A stretch of 39,951 nucleotides of DNA from Bacteroidales bacterium. Lineage in GTDB: Bacteria; Bacteroidota; Bacteroidia; Bacteroidales; UBA932. Location: assembly GCA_028724885.1 (NCBI GenBank), contig JAQYTJ010000020.1, positions 1 to 39,951 on the forward strand, read 5' to 3'. Shown piece after piece: positions 1 through 9,510 of this stretch; positions within the stretch are counted from its first letter, which is position 1; each line of letters starts with the position of its first letter. The notes beneath the pieces were generated by a model, which made no database searches, had not been told where the DNA came from, and saw nothing but the letters and a program-made list of their open reading frames with translations. The translations under genes and the position numbers were made by a program.

Positions 1-118
1 ACATTTAAGACTTTTAGAGTTATAAAAAGCTCCACTGCCAACATGTGCTGAATAGATTAGTCACGATTCGTTCGTTTAAGGCGTAAAATTACGTCCTTCC
101 TTAAAAAAGCAAATGTCT
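1..118. other. Intergenic left edge downstream of rodA
   Basis: No gene is visible in this stretch. A weak imperfect dyad (AAGGCGTAA / TTACGTCCTT, about 79-101) lies just past the rodA stop. It could help end transcription of the cell-wall operon, but I see no clear T-tract on the minus strand, so I do not call a terminator. Confidence 0.4.
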
Positions 119-1567
119 TTAATAATATTTCCGCTCCTGCCGATAGAGGGCGATGAATATGAATATCATTATGGTGAATGCCCAGAGCGATGAACCTCCG
201 TAGCTAAGTAGCGGCAGAGGGATGCCGATCACAGGCATTATGCCGATGGTCATGCCAATGTTAATGAATAGATGCATAAATATGCAAGATGCGACGCAAT
301 AGCCATAAACCCTGGAAAAAGCGGCCCTACACTGCTCGGCATCACGAATGATGCGATATATTAAATAGACGTATAGCAATATGACAGCAAGGCAGCCGAA
401 AAAGCCACATTCTTCCCCTACTGTGCAGAAAATGAAGTCCGTACTCTGTTCCGGGACGAAACCGAATGTCGTCTGGGTTCCATGCAGGAATCCTTTGCCG
501 AAGAGGCCGCCCGAACCAATGGCAATCATGGACTGGTTTACGTTGTAGCCTACACCGGCAGGGTCGTCTTTCATGCCAAGAAGCACCTCTATTCTCTGTC
601 TCTGATGATCTTGGAGCACATTGTTGAATATGAAAGAACTGGAAATGACCAGCATGATCCCGGCGATTGATGCCAGCGAGGAGATGGACATGAATCTGTT
701 TTTTGCCTTATATCCTTTTATCAGATAAATGATCGCCCCGATTGCTATTATACTTATGAGGACGTATTCCATGTCCAGTTCCGCAATGGCCGAACCAGGC
801 TTGAAAATGAGCTCCTGAAGCCAAGGAAGGAAGCAGAGAACCAGGAATATCCCGAATTCCAGGAAAGCTCCTTTTCCCAGCCTCCCGGAGTTCAGCCAAT
901 TGCAGAACAGCACTACGCCTAGGAGCACCATTATTGAAAGGTAGACTGATGTAGTCAGCGTAAGTATGAATAGCAGTACGGCCATTCCAATGGCGACCAG
1001 CCACCATCCAGAGAGGCCTTCCCTGTAAAGCACGAATATAAAACCTACGTACACAAGCGCAGAACCGGTCTCGCTTTCCGCCAGGATGATCGCCATAGGC
1101 AGTAATATTACGAATGCTGTCAGGATGAAATCCTTGAAGCGAGTTATCCTGAAATTCGCTTGGCTCATGATTAGGGCCAGCACCAGCGAAGTTGTGATCT
1201 TTGAGATTTCAGCTGGCTGGAACTTCACGGAGCCGAATTCGAACCACGATTTAGAGCCTTTGACTTCATGCCCTAGGAAAATTACGGCTACGAGCAGCCC
1301 TATCACGAATATGTACGATGGTATGGAAATAGATTCCCATAGTCGCGGGCTGATGACAAACAGTATCAGGGCTGCCAGGCCTATAGCGGTGAGTATCCAT
1401 ACGAATTGCTTTCCGCATCTATAGTTGAAATCGAAGATGGTGTTCGGCCCTGCGGAATGGATAGAGGCGTAGATGTTCAGCCAACCGATAAAGATTAGAA
1501 GCAGGTAGCATATTACCAGCCTCCAATCAACGCTCTTGCGCATCCCTCTGTCCGAAAAATTCGTCAT
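119..1567 (-). CDS. rodA: RodA, SEDS-family peptidoglycan glycosyltransferase
   Basis: The product is a 482-residue polytopic membrane protein of the SEDS family, which polymerises lipid II glycan strands during cell elongation together with PBP2. Visible family features are many hydrophobic segments, a periplasmic stretch with EQSTDFIFCTVGEE near residue 380, and the C-terminal signature PLPLLSYGGSS near residue 450. A hydrophobic middle insertion (about residues 195-310) makes it longer than the E. coli protein of about 370 residues. It is the last gene of mreBCD-mrdA-rodA, and its start overlaps the mrdA stop by 4 bp (ATGA), which implies translational coupling. Its place next to PBP2 argues for RodA rather than FtsW. 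The ATG is at 1565-1567; an in-frame ATG eight codons later is a possible alternative. Confidence 0.95.
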   Translation of the reverse strand: MTNFSDRGMRKSVDWRLVICYLLLIFIGWLNIYASIHSAGPNTIFDFNYRCGKQFVWILTAIGLAALILFVISPRLWESISIPSYIFVIGLLVAVIFLGHEVKGSKSWFEFGSVKFQPAEISKITTSLVLALIMSQANFRITRFKDFILTAFVILLPMAIILAESETGSALVYVGFIFVLYREGLSGWWLVAIGMAVLLFILTLTTSVYLSIMVLLGVVLFCNWLNSGRLGKGAFLEFGIFLVLCFLPWLQELIFKPGSAIAELDMEYVLISIIAIGAIIYLIKGYKAKNRFMSISSLASIAGIMLVISSSFIFNNVLQDHQRQRIEVLLGMKDDPAGVGYNVNQSMIAIGSGGLFGKGFLHGTQTTFGFVPEQSTDFIFCTVGEECGFFGCLAVILLYVYLIYRIIRDAEQCRAAFSRVYGYCVASCIFMHLFINIGMTIGIMPVIGIPLPLLSYGGSSLWAFTIMIFIFIALYRQERKYY

Positions 1568-3411
1568 TTATATGCTTTCACCCTCTTCATTAAATCGCCT
1601 TGCAACATCCTGTCCTCTAGCGGCTTGCGACTCTCGCTAATCTCTCCTCTCAAGTATTTTTCTGCCAGCAGGGAAGCGATAGGAGCAGCCCATGTGGCTC
1701 CGAAACCGGCATTTTCAACATAAGCCATTACAGCAATCTTAGGATTGTCCTTGGGAGCGAAGCAAATGAAGCAGGAATTATCTGCTCCACGAGGATTCTG
1801 CGCAGTTCCGGTCTTTCCGCAAATATCCAATCCGGGCACAGCTGCGATAGAAGCCGTGCCACCCGAACCGAATCCGCTGTTTACCGCTCTCCACATGCCA
1901 GGAACCACTATCTCGTAATTCTTTGAATCTACCATCGTATAATGCTTCTCGTAATATTTCGGATCTATCTCTACCCCCTCCGAAGCCTTTACGATGTGCG
2001 GAATCCTGTACCAGCCGCGGTTTGCGACCGTGGCGCACATATTAGCTATCTGAAGAGGCGTGGCTCCAATTTCCCCTTGCCCTATGGACAGGGAGATGAT
2101 GGTGGTGAATTTCCATCCGCCCTTGCCATAGAGCTTGTTGTAATATTTAGAAGTTGGGATATTCCCACCTAATTCGGACGGAAAGTCTGAGCCAAGAGGC
2201 TGCCCGAAGCCCATGCTGTGCACATATTCATTCCATTTGTCGAAGGCAGCGTCTATATTCTTGTATTCCTTATTCTCTAATATGTTTTTAAGGACATAGC
2301 AGAAGTAGCCGTTGCAGGACATCATTATTGCTTCTTCCAGATTCAGCGGAGAGCGATGCCCGTGGCAGCCTAGTTTATGGCTTCCGAAATGATAGCCGTG
2401 GTTGCAAGGGTAAGTATATTCAGGCTTTAAAGTGCCTTCCTGCAAGCCTATCAGGCCATTCACTAGCTTGAATACCGAGCCTGGAGGGTAAGGCGCCTGT
2501 ACCGCCCTGTTGAACATCGGCCTGTGCGGATCTTTGATTATCTCATCGTAGTGATGGCTGATGTCGGCGAGCATGCCAACATCAATCCCGGGGCTAGAGA
2601 CGAGCGTGAGAATCTCGCCGGTCGACGGCTCTATCGCTACCAGGCTGCCGACCTTGTTTTTCATAAGCGCTTGTCCGTACTGCTGCAAGTCAGCATCTAT
2701 GGTGGTCATGATGTCGTGACCAGGAATTGCCTCTTTATCGAAATCGCCATTCTGATAGCGCTGCTCTATCTGATTCTTAGAGTTTCTTAGGTAAATGTGA
2801 TAGCCTTTCACGCCTCTCAAATCATCTTCTCTCGCCGCCTCTATGCCGGTTTTCCCAGCATAGTCGCCAGGCCTATACTCGTCAGGGTGCTTCTGCAGGA
2901 AGTTCTGATCAACCTCAGAAACATAGCCTAGAAGGTTACCGCCAGCATTCACAGGATAATCGCGGATGCTCCTTGCTACGCCCCTGAAACCAGGGAAACT
3001 ATAGGATAGCTCGGCGAATTTCATGTAATTCTCTGGTGGAACTTGCTTGAACATGACCATGCTCTGATAGCCGATTCTGCGCTTGTTTTTCTCGTATTCG
3101 GCCATCTTATCAATTATGGACTGAGCGCTCACGTTCAAAGAATTAGCCAGCAGTGCAGTGTCGAATTGCCCGACTTCGCTCGGAGTCACCAGAATGTCAT
3201 ACGCCACCCTATTCCCGACTATGATTTTTCCGTTCCTGTCGTAAATTATGCCTCTTGTTGGGTAGACTATGTCGTAGACCATGGAATTATTGGAGGCATT
3301 TATTTTATACTCATTATTAATTATTTGAATATAAAATATTTTCCCAATGATTATGGCCGCCACTATCGCAAGACCGATGATCAGCTTAGTCGCTTTACCT
3401 TCGGTCGTCAT
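1564..3411 (-). CDS. mrdA: Penicillin-binding protein 2 (class B transpeptidase)
   Basis: The product is a 615-residue class B PBP, anchored by one N-terminal transmembrane helix (about residues 8-30), that cross-links septum-independent wall in partnership with RodA. The dimerisation domain begins with PTRGIIYDRNG near residue 52. The transpeptidase domain shows all three active-site motifs: SVFK (within PPGSVFK, near residue 311), SCN (MSCNGYF, near residue 365) and KTG (CGKTGTAQNP, near residue 535). It overlaps mreD upstream by 17 bp and rodA downstream by 4 bp, so the whole cluster is probably one transcript. Length and architecture fit PBP2 of other Bacteroidales. It would be a beta-lactam target. 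Confidence 0.96.
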   Translation of the reverse strand: MTTEGKATKLIIGLAIVAAIIIGKIFYIQIINNEYKINASNNSMVYDIVYPTRGIIYDRNGKIIVGNRVAYDILVTPSEVGQFDTALLANSLNVSAQSIIDKMAEYEKNKRRIGYQSMVMFKQVPPENYMKFAELSYSFPGFRGVARSIRDYPVNAGGNLLGYVSEVDQNFLQKHPDEYRPGDYAGKTGIEAAREDDLRGVKGYHIYLRNSKNQIEQRYQNGDFDKEAIPGHDIMTTIDADLQQYGQALMKNKVGSLVAIEPSTGEILTLVSSPGIDVGMLADISHHYDEIIKDPHRPMFNRAVQAPYPPGSVFKLVNGLIGLQEGTLKPEYTYPCNHGYHFGSHKLGCHGHRSPLNLEEAIMMSCNGYFCYVLKNILENKEYKNIDAAFDKWNEYVHSMGFGQPLGSDFPSELGGNIPTSKYYNKLYGKGGWKFTTIISLSIGQGEIGATPLQIANMCATVANRGWYRIPHIVKASEGVEIDPKYYEKHYTMVDSKNYEIVVPGMWRAVNSGFGSGGTASIAAVPGLDICGKTGTAQNPRGADNSCFICFAPKDNPKIAVMAYVENAGFGATWAAPIASLLAEKYLRGEISESRKPLEDRMLQGDLMKRVKAYK

Positions 3412-3904
3412 AAATCAGCTGATTGACTATTAAAAGTGACATGACATAGCTTGCGGCTGCAGAGCAAGCCAATGCTAAGAATATGAACCATGCTGATCTT
3501 GTACCGGCACAATCTAACAATATGTAGATGATGAGGAATAAGGCGATTACTATCAGCATTGCAAAAGAAACCCTTGCAAAGCCATATTTTCTAATGGATA
3601 TCCCCTCTTGCCTCTCGAACGGCTCGCTTCCGAACATGAGCGAGATTAGTGGCCGCCGGATAAGAGCTACTGGCAGCAGTGCGGCAGCGTTAAGTCCTAT
3701 CACTCCCTCTGCGAAGTAGTCCACGACCAGCCCTGTGCCGAATGCAATCAACAAGGCAGCGAATGAGCCGATTGATGTCGGCAAGCATAAAATCATTACT
3801 GGCAGAAGGCTCAGGATGATGTATGGCGTGAACCTGCAATAGATGTACAGAATCATCTGAGCGATGACAAGAATGACATAAGTTATCCAGAAATTTCCTT
3901 TCAT
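3395..3904 (-). CDS. mreD: MreD, rod-shape membrane protein
   Basis: The product is a small, very hydrophobic protein of 169 residues with about five predicted membrane spans and few other recognisable motifs. MreD sequences diverge quickly, so the call rests mainly on size, hydrophobicity and position between mreC and mrdA. It starts with an ATGA overlap on mreC and runs 17 bp into mrdA. In the elongasome it links MreC and the PBP2/RodA pair in the inner membrane. Confidence 0.9.
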   Translation of the reverse strand: MKGNFWITYVILVIAQMILYIYCRFTPYIILSLLPVMILCLPTSIGSFAALLIAFGTGLVVDYFAEGVIGLNAAALLPVALIRRPLISLMFGSEPFERQEGISIRKYGFARVSFAMLIVIALFLIIYILLDCAGTRSAWFIFLALACSAAASYVMSLLIVNQLIYDDRR

Positions 3905-4746
3905 CGTTTCGCCTCCTTCTCTTTAGCCATCGCCTCTTTCTCCAGATCTTCGATTTCTTCCAGCTTCGTGTTCCTCACGATGGTCACATATCTGATGGCC
4001 TGATGATCCTGGAACATCTTGACCTTTATTTCGTTCGTTGCGCCATTGATGATTCTCGAAGAGCCAGTCACCCCGATAGGGATGTCGGACGGGAATATTG
4101 ATGAATATCCGCTTGTGTAGACCGTGTCCCCTGGATTGAATTTATATTGCAGAGGAATTTCTTTCAGCACTGCGCCATCGCTTGTCATTCCATCCCATGA
4201 GAGAGGCCCTACGGCACCATCGTTGCCCAGCCTGGCACTCACGTTCACTTCAGTGTTCTCGAACGATATCGCATAACAGTAGTGCTGGCTCACGGCATCA
4301 ACGATTCCAATCACCCCGTTAGACGTGATGACTCCTGAATTCTGCATTATCCCGTCAGCCGCGCCTTTGTCAAGAATCAGGTAGTTATGTTGCGATTTCC
4401 TGTTGGATTTAACTATTGTGGCAGGAACATACATGAATCCGTTTTCTTTCAGCTCTGGCATGAAAGTGCTGTCGGCCTCGTTCAGAGCCATTTTCAAGCT
4501 TCTTACCTCAGATGTCAGGCGTCCGTTCTCCAGAGCCAGTTTCTCATTCTGCTGTTTCAGAGAAAAATAGTCGTTCACTTTCTGGGTCACTCCCCAGACT
4601 TTAGCCGAGAAACCATGCGAGATGCGCATGAACCAAAGCTTCTGCAGCTGATTGTTATTGGAGAGCAACAGAAGAGAAGCGATCTCCAAAAAGATGAAGG
4701 TCACTATCGTGAATATGGTATTGGTTACGGATCTCTCCTTCGGCAT
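3901..4746 (-). CDS. mreC: MreC, elongasome scaffold protein
   Basis: The product is a 281-residue bitopic protein. It has one transmembrane helix (about residues 9-29), then a short coiled coil (about 58-92, rich in Leu, Glu and Lys), then the beta-rich periplasmic MreC domain. The phrase VITSNGVIGIVDAV and the later GDTVYTSGYSSIFPSDIPIGV are typical of that domain. MreC forms periplasmic filaments that activate PBP2-RodA. The Lys/Glu-rich C-terminal tail (EKEAMAKEKEAKR) overlaps the mreD start. Only 1 bp separates it from the mreB stop, so it belongs to the same operon. Confidence 0.95.
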   Translation of the reverse strand: MPKERSVTNTIFTIVTFIFLEIASLLLLSNNNQLQKLWFMRISHGFSAKVWGVTQKVNDYFSLKQQNEKLALENGRLTSEVRSLKMALNEADSTFMPELKENGFMYVPATIVKSNRKSQHNYLILDKGAADGIMQNSGVITSNGVIGIVDAVSQHYCYAISFENTEVNVSARLGNDGAVGPLSWDGMTSDGAVLKEIPLQYKFNPGDTVYTSGYSSIFPSDIPIGVTGSSRIINGATNEIKVKMFQDHQAIRYVTIVRNTKLEEIEDLEKEAMAKEKEAKR

Positions 4747-4747
4747 T

Positions 4748-5776
4748 TTATCTCATTAGGAACGAGTAGTTCGATGTTTTCTTAAGTGCAATGCAAGTGC
4801 CTCTGGCCACTGCTTTCAACGGATCCTCTGCCACATGGAACTGGATGTTGACTTTTTCAGTGAATCTCTTTGCTAAGCCGCGCAGAAGGGCTCCGCCGCC
4901 AGAAATGAATATCCCGTTCTCCACTATGTCAGCATATAGCTCCGGGGGAGTCAGTTCCAGCACGTGCAGAATTGAAGATTCCAGCTTCGCTATGGATTTA
5001 TCCAGGCAGTGTGCAATTTCTTGATATGTCACTGTGGCCTCCACAGGATGGGCTGTCATGAGGTTAGGCCCCCTTACCACGTATGGCTCAGGTTCCTCGT
5101 CAGCGTCTAGGTCAGGAATGACAGCACCAACGGCGATCTTTATCTTCTCTGCTGTTGTCTCGCCAATCTTTATGTTATGCTGTTGGCGAAGGTAGTACTG
5201 GATGTCACTGTTGAACACATCCCCTGCGGTAGTAATGCTGTCTTGCACCACGATGCCACCCAGAGAAATGACTGCGATTTCAGCAGTGCCGCCACCTATG
5301 TCGACTACCATGTTGCCCTTAGGAGCCTCCACGTCCAGGCCAATGCCAAGAGCGGCGGCCATAGGCTCATAGATCAGGTACACGTCTCGGCCACCTGCAT
5401 GTTCGCAGGAGTCGCGCACTGCCCTGATTTCTACTTGGGTGCTGCCAGATGGTATTCCGACCACGATTTTGAGAGTCGGGGCAAAAAGTGTTTTCTTTTT
5501 GCTGTTAACTTGCTTTATGAACCCTTTAATCATCATCTCAGCAGCGTTGAAGTCGGCAATAACGCCATCCCGCAGGGGTCTTATGGTTTTCACTCCTGGG
5601 TTCGTGTGTTCGTGCATCAGCTTCGCCTGTTGGCCTATGGCTATGCATTTGCCAGTGTTGTTGTCAATCGCTACGATGCTTGGCTCGTCAAGCACTATAT
5701 TGTCGTTTTGGAATATCACGGTATTGGCCGTGCCGAGGTCCATTGCGATTTCTTGTGTTAAAAAATTAAATGCCAT
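4748..5776 (-). CDS. mreB: MreB, actin-like rod-shape determinant
   Basis: The product is a 342-residue bacterial actin homologue that forms membrane-attached filaments guiding lateral wall synthesis. The nucleotide-binding signatures are in order: phosphate-1 DLGTANT near residue 13, phosphate-2 DIGGGTAEIAVIS near residue 165, and the adenosine motif SGGGALLRG near residue 293. MAFNFLTQEIA at the N-terminus matches the usual family start. It is the first gene of the minus-strand cluster. The 81-bp gap to the divergent ispD must hold its promoter; the best candidate on the minus strand is TACAATTTG (complement of 5812-5820), one base longer than the consensus. Confidence 0.97.
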   Translation of the reverse strand: MAFNFLTQEIAMDLGTANTVIFQNDNIVLDEPSIVAIDNNTGKCIAIGQQAKLMHEHTNPGVKTIRPLRDGVIADFNAAEMMIKGFIKQVNSKKKTLFAPTLKIVVGIPSGSTQVEIRAVRDSCEHAGGRDVYLIYEPMAAALGIGLDVEAPKGNMVVDIGGGTAEIAVISLGGIVVQDSITTAGDVFNSDIQYYLRQQHNIKIGETTAEKIKIAVGAVIPDLDADEEPEPYVVRGPNLMTAHPVEATVTYQEIAHCLDKSIAKLESSILHVLELTPPELYADIVENGIFISGGGALLRGLAKRFTEKVNIQFHVAEDPLKAVARGTCIALKKTSNYSFLMR

Positions 5777-5836
5777 CTCTTTGTCTGTAACTTGGTACTA
5801 TGCTGGTATTACAAATTGTAAATATACAAAAAAAGT

Positions 5837-5844
5837 TATATTTG
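5837..5844 (+). promoter_or_regulatory. Putative -7 box (TATATTTG) of ispD
   Basis: TATATTTG matches the Bacteroidota -7 consensus TAnnTTTG and sits 13 bp before the ispD ATG at 5858, giving a very short leader. A partial -33 element (ATTG) lies about 18 bp upstream. The same spacer must serve mreB on the other strand. Confidence 0.6.
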
Positions 5845-5857
5845 TGGTTGAAAAGTC

Positions 5858-6562
5858 ATGGGTAGAAGAAAAATATTAATAGCAATGGCCGCTGGGAGCG
5901 GAATCCGCATGGGTGCTTCTGTGCCTAAGCAGTTCCTGCCCCTCGGCGGAGAAATGATTCTTAAACGAACTATTGAAATTTTCCTGTCTGCCATTCCTGA
6001 TATCCGCATAATCACCGTTCTTCCAAGAGACTACATTGAGTTCTGGAAGAATTCCTGCCTGGAAGGCAGCTTCTACTATCCTCAGACATTAGTCTCTGGT
6101 GGGATCACTCGTTTCCATTCGGTGAAGAACGCCCTTCGGAAAGTGCCAGACGGGGCAGTCGTAGCGATACATGACGGAGTGCGCCCATTAATATCTAAAG
6201 AGCTGATCATGAATATGTTCACTCAGATGGATTCGGGCAGATGCCATGCTCTTGTCCCAGTGCTTCCAGCCATTGATACTCTGAGGCTCTTGGAAGAGAA
6301 AGTGGGAAAGCTGTGTGATACGGGGCTTCAAGTGAATAGGTCACAGGTTTTCCGCTGCCAGACTCCTCAGATGTTCTTCTCGGAAGACATCAAGGCAGCA
6401 TATTCATTGCCTTTCGACACTTCTTTTACCGATGATGCTTCTGTGGCATACGCAAACAAAATCCCCATCTCCTATTGCGACGGGGAGAAGTTGAATTTCA
6501 AAATCACCTCTCCTGAAGACCTTGCTTTGGCGGAAATGATTATTTCGTCCCGGCAGGGATGA
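5858..6562 (+). CDS. ispD: IspD, 2-C-methyl-D-erythritol 4-phosphate cytidylyltransferase
   Basis: The product is a 234-residue enzyme of the MEP isoprenoid pathway that transfers CMP from CTP to methylerythritol 4-phosphate. The N-terminal nucleotide-binding loop AMAAGSGIRMG followed by PKQFLPLGG is diagnostic. VAIHDGVRPLIS near residue 105 carries the conserved HD and R of the family, and the C-terminal part has the FKITSPEDLALAE motif. Length is normal (about 230). The gene is monocistronic and converges on the Lrp-type gene, with a 23-bp overlap of the two 3' ends. IspE, two steps later in the pathway, is also in this window (22614-23573). Confidence 0.96.
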   Translation: MGRRKILIAMAAGSGIRMGASVPKQFLPLGGEMILKRTIEIFLSAIPDIRIITVLPRDYIEFWKNSCLEGSFYYPQTLVSGGITRFHSVKNALRKVPDGAVVAIHDGVRPLISKELIMNMFTQMDSGRCHALVPVLPAIDTLRLLEEKVGKLCDTGLQVNRSQVFRCQTPQMFFSEDIKAAYSLPFDTSFTDDASVAYANKIPISYCDGEKLNFKITSPEDLALAEMIISSRQG

Positions 6563-7040
6563 CGGCTTTACGCTTATAGTCTTTGACCCAGACCTGACGC
6601 TCAATTGCCTGATCAAGTGAAATGACAGTATCAGTTGCCTGAATGTAAGGAATATTCTGAATCGTGTTCAAAAGGATCTCCATGAGATGGTCATTGTCGA
6701 AGCAATAGACTTTCAGCAATAGAGCGGATTTGCCAGTTATGAAATGGCATTCTACGATTTCAGGTATTTTCCTGAGTGATTCCACCACTTCGTTGTACTT
6801 GTTTGCCTCAGAGAGGGAAATGCTCACGAATGCGCATACGTTCAATCCGAGCGCTTGCGGTTTAACAAGCAGGCGAGAGCCGGTTATTACGCCGTTATTC
6901 TCAAGCCTTTTAACTCTCTGATGGATAGCAGCGCCAGATACGCCACACTCACGTGCTATTTCCAAGAAAGGCATTCTGGCATTATTAACAAGGAAAGAGA
7001 GGATTTTCTGGTCGATTTGATCAATGTGATAACTTGCCAT
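6540..7040 (-). CDS. Lrp/AsnC-family transcriptional regulator
   Basis: The product is a 166-residue feast/famine regulator. An N-terminal winged helix-turn-helix (about residues 6-55, with DQIDQKILSFLVNNARMP and SGAAIHQRVKRLE) is followed by a RAM/AsnC ligand-binding domain (about 70-150, with VECHFITGKSALLLKVYC). Such proteins bind DNA as octamers and respond to amino acids. The target and ligand cannot be told from the sequence; neither neighbour (ispD, topA) is an amino-acid gene. The C-terminal tail after the RAM domain (VKDYKRKAVIPAGTK) lies over the end of ispD. Confidence 0.93.
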   Translation of the reverse strand: MASYHIDQIDQKILSFLVNNARMPFLEIARECGVSGAAIHQRVKRLENNGVITGSRLLVKPQALGLNVCAFVSISLSEANKYNEVVESLRKIPEIVECHFITGKSALLLKVYCFDNDHLMEILLNTIQNIPYIQATDTVISLDQAIERQVWVKDYKRKAVIPAGTK

Positions 7041-7066
7041 TCGCTTTCAGATTATAATTAACTTTA

Positions 7067-7074
7067 CAAAAATA
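7067..7074 (-). promoter_or_regulatory. Putative -7 box (TATTTTTG) of the Lrp-type gene
   Basis: On the minus strand this reads TATTTTTG, a match to TAnnTTTG, 26 bp before the ATG at 7040. The flanking sequence is very AT-rich (TTATAATTA), and Lrp-type proteins often regulate themselves through such sites; no specific operator is claimed. Confidence 0.5.
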
Positions 7075-7092
7075 ATTATAAACGTGAAAAAA

Positions 7093-9405
7093 TCAAGACT
7101 TCTTATGAAATTTGCTTCGCTTTTTTGAAGGTTCCGAATTGTTAATGATATCTTGGCATTCCTCTAAAGTCAGTTTAGAAGCATCGGCCCCTTTTGGAAT
7201 CTTGTAATTTCCACCAGCATGTTTTATGTACGGGCCATAGCGCCCGGCAATCACTTGAATGTCTGCGTCTTTATATTCAGTGATGGTAGAATTGGCAGGC
7301 GTCTTGTTCAGGCCATCCTCGATTATCTCCCCGCATTTCTCTATGGTGATGCTTAAAGGATCTGTTCCACGAGGCAGTGAGAAATTTTTATCCGCGTATT
7401 TTATGTATGGGCCGAAACGGCCCTTGGTCGCGATGACATCAATTCCTTTATACTGGCCTACAGTGCGAGGCAGTAAGAACAGCTTCAATGCTTCATCAAG
7501 GGTTATAGTCTCGATCAGCTGGCCTTTGCCCAGCGAAGCGAAAGCTGCCTTCTCGCCCTCGCCTTTCTGGATGTACGGGCCATATTTTCCGAATTTGGCT
7601 ACGATCTTGTTCCCGTCTTCGTCTGTGCCAAGCTCCCTCGTCACGTGGCTATAATTGCCGTCGCGCATTACCTCCTCCACGTTCTTGTGGAATGGAGCAT
7701 AGAATTGAGCGATCACATCGTTCCAGACCAGCTCGCCTTTCGCTATTTTATCAAAATCGTTCTCGACGTTGGCTGTGAAATTATAGTCTATGATGTCATT
7801 GAAGTGCTCTTCCAGGTAGTCGGAAACCATTATCCCGATTTCCTGGGGTATCAGCTTGCCCCTTTCTGCTCCGACGACCTCGGTCTTAATTGATTCAGTG
7901 ATCGTCCTATTCTTAAGGATTAGGTCTCGAACCTGTTTTTTGATCCCTTCTTTGTCGCCTTTGAATATGTATCCTCGGCCGGTCGTGAGAGTCGTGATGG
8001 TAGGAGCATATGTCGAAGGGCGGCCTATTCCTAGTTCTTCGAGTTTCTTAACAAGAGTGGCTTCTGAGTATCTCTGAGGTGCCTGAGTGAACTTGCATGA
8101 GGCGGAGATTTCAAGAGCATTCATTATATTCCCAACATTCATTTCAGGAAGTACTGCCACTTCGGCATTATCTTCCTCATTGTCAGAGCTTTCCATGTAG
8201 AGCTTGAGGAACCCGTCAAACAGCACCTGGGTAGCTTGGATGGAGAATTTCTCATGTCCCTTGTCATATGAAACCTTGATGTTCGTATTCAGGACCTTGG
8301 CATCAGCCATCTGGCTGGCCACTGTTCTTCTCCATATTAATTGATAAAGTCTCTTCTCTTGCGTCGTCCCTTCGATGTCTGTGTTGGCGATGAAGGTAGG
8401 GCGGATGGCTTCATGAGCTTCCTGCGCTCCTCTGGTTGTAGTGTGAAACTGGCGAGTCTTTGAATATTCAGCACCGAAGTTCTCTGAGATATATTGCTTT
8501 GAAGTGCCTAATGCAAGGCTTGACAGATTCACGGAGTCGGTTCTCATGTAGGTTATGAGACCCCTCTCGTACAGTCCTTGCGCCAGCCTCATCGTAACGC
8601 TGACTGGCAGATGAAGCTTCCTGGAAGCCTCCTGTTGCAATGTGGAGGTGGTAAACGGTGGAGCAGGGTGCCTAACAGCCTCTTTTTTCTCGATGTCTGA
8701 TATTTTGAAAATGGCACCGATGCAGTTCTGCAAGAAATTCCTCGCCTCATCTTCTGTTGCGAACTTCGTGTCAAGCGCAGCTTTTACTTTCACCGAAGCT
8801 GGCAGTCCCTCAGGGTTGAAAATAGCGTCTATCCTGTAGAAAGGCTCATTCTTGAAATTTATTATTTCCTTTTCCCTTTCCACGACTAGCCTCAGGGCCA
8901 CTGACTGCACTCTTCCTGCAGAGAGCTTCGGCTGGATTTTTCTCCACAGCACAGGCGACAGTTCGTATCCTACGAGCCTATCCAGCACCCTTCTAGCCTG
9001 CTGGGCATCCACCAGGTGCATATCTATCTCCCTCGGCTTCTGCACGGCTTCAGTTATGGCAGTCTTCGTAATCTCGTGGAAGACGATTCTTCTGGTACTC
9101 TGCTTGTTCAGACCTAGGGTTTCAAACAGGTGCCACGAAATGGCTTCCCCTTCGCGGTCTTCATCGGAAGCGAGCCATACAGTCCCTGCGCTTGCGGCAT
9201 CTTTCTTCAATTCCGCAACCACTTTCTTCTTATCGGCGGGTATAACATACTCGGGTGAAAAATTGTGCTCTATGTCAACGCTCAACTTGTTATCTTTCAG
9301 GTCTCTGATATGACCGAAACTAGCCTTGACCACGTAATCCTTCCCTAGAAATTTCTGAATCGTCTTAGCTTTCGCAGGAGACTCGACTATTACCAAATTA
9401 TCCAT
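7093..9405 (-). CDS. topA: DNA topoisomerase I (type IA)
   Basis: The product is a 770-residue type IA topoisomerase that relaxes negative supercoils. The TOPRIM domain is N-terminal (IVESPAKAKTIQ at the start; acidic triad in SDEDREGEAI near residue 80). The active-site tyrosine is Tyr286 in GLITYMRTDSV. The C-terminus has no four-cysteine zinc fingers. It carries three glycine-aromatic repeats (KFGKYGPYIQKG, TKGRFGPYIKYA and IAGRYGPYIKHA), the form usual in Bacteroidota, and ends in a basic tail (SKKRSKFHKKS). A shortened -7-like TACTTTG (complement of 9454-9460) lies about 50 bp upstream. It is divergent from the PBP1A gene. Confidence 0.97.
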   Translation of the reverse strand: MDNLVIVESPAKAKTIQKFLGKDYVVKASFGHIRDLKDNKLSVDIEHNFSPEYVIPADKKKVVAELKKDAASAGTVWLASDEDREGEAISWHLFETLGLNKQSTRRIVFHEITKTAITEAVQKPREIDMHLVDAQQARRVLDRLVGYELSPVLWRKIQPKLSAGRVQSVALRLVVEREKEIINFKNEPFYRIDAIFNPEGLPASVKVKAALDTKFATEDEARNFLQNCIGAIFKISDIEKKEAVRHPAPPFTTSTLQQEASRKLHLPVSVTMRLAQGLYERGLITYMRTDSVNLSSLALGTSKQYISENFGAEYSKTRQFHTTTRGAQEAHEAIRPTFIANTDIEGTTQEKRLYQLIWRRTVASQMADAKVLNTNIKVSYDKGHEKFSIQATQVLFDGFLKLYMESSDNEEDNAEVAVLPEMNVGNIMNALEISASCKFTQAPQRYSEATLVKKLEELGIGRPSTYAPTITTLTTGRGYIFKGDKEGIKKQVRDLILKNRTITESIKTEVVGAERGKLIPQEIGIMVSDYLEEHFNDIIDYNFTANVENDFDKIAKGELVWNDVIAQFYAPFHKNVEEVMRDGNYSHVTRELGTDEDGNKIVAKFGKYGPYIQKGEGEKAAFASLGKGQLIETITLDEALKLFLLPRTVGQYKGIDVIATKGRFGPYIKYADKNFSLPRGTDPLSITIEKCGEIIEDGLNKTPANSTITEYKDADIQVIAGRYGPYIKHAGGNYKIPKGADASKLTLEECQDIINNSEPSKKRSKFHKKS

Positions 9406-9494
9406 AAAACCGTTCCTTTCAAAGTTTTTCAGTTAGCTGTTAGTTTGTGAATGCAAAGTAAAGGATAAATCAGGCTATTTTCCAAATTTTGTTA

Positions 9495-9502
9495 TAAATT
9501 TG
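9495..9502 (+). promoter_or_regulatory. Putative -7 box (TAAATTTG) of the PBP1A gene
   Basis: TAAATTTG fits TAnnTTTG and ends only 8 bp before the ATG at 9511. If it is used, the transcript would begin at or almost at the start codon, that is, be near-leaderless. A TTTTG a few bases upstream is too close to serve as the -33 element. Confidence 0.45.
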
Positions 9503-9510
9503 TCCTTATT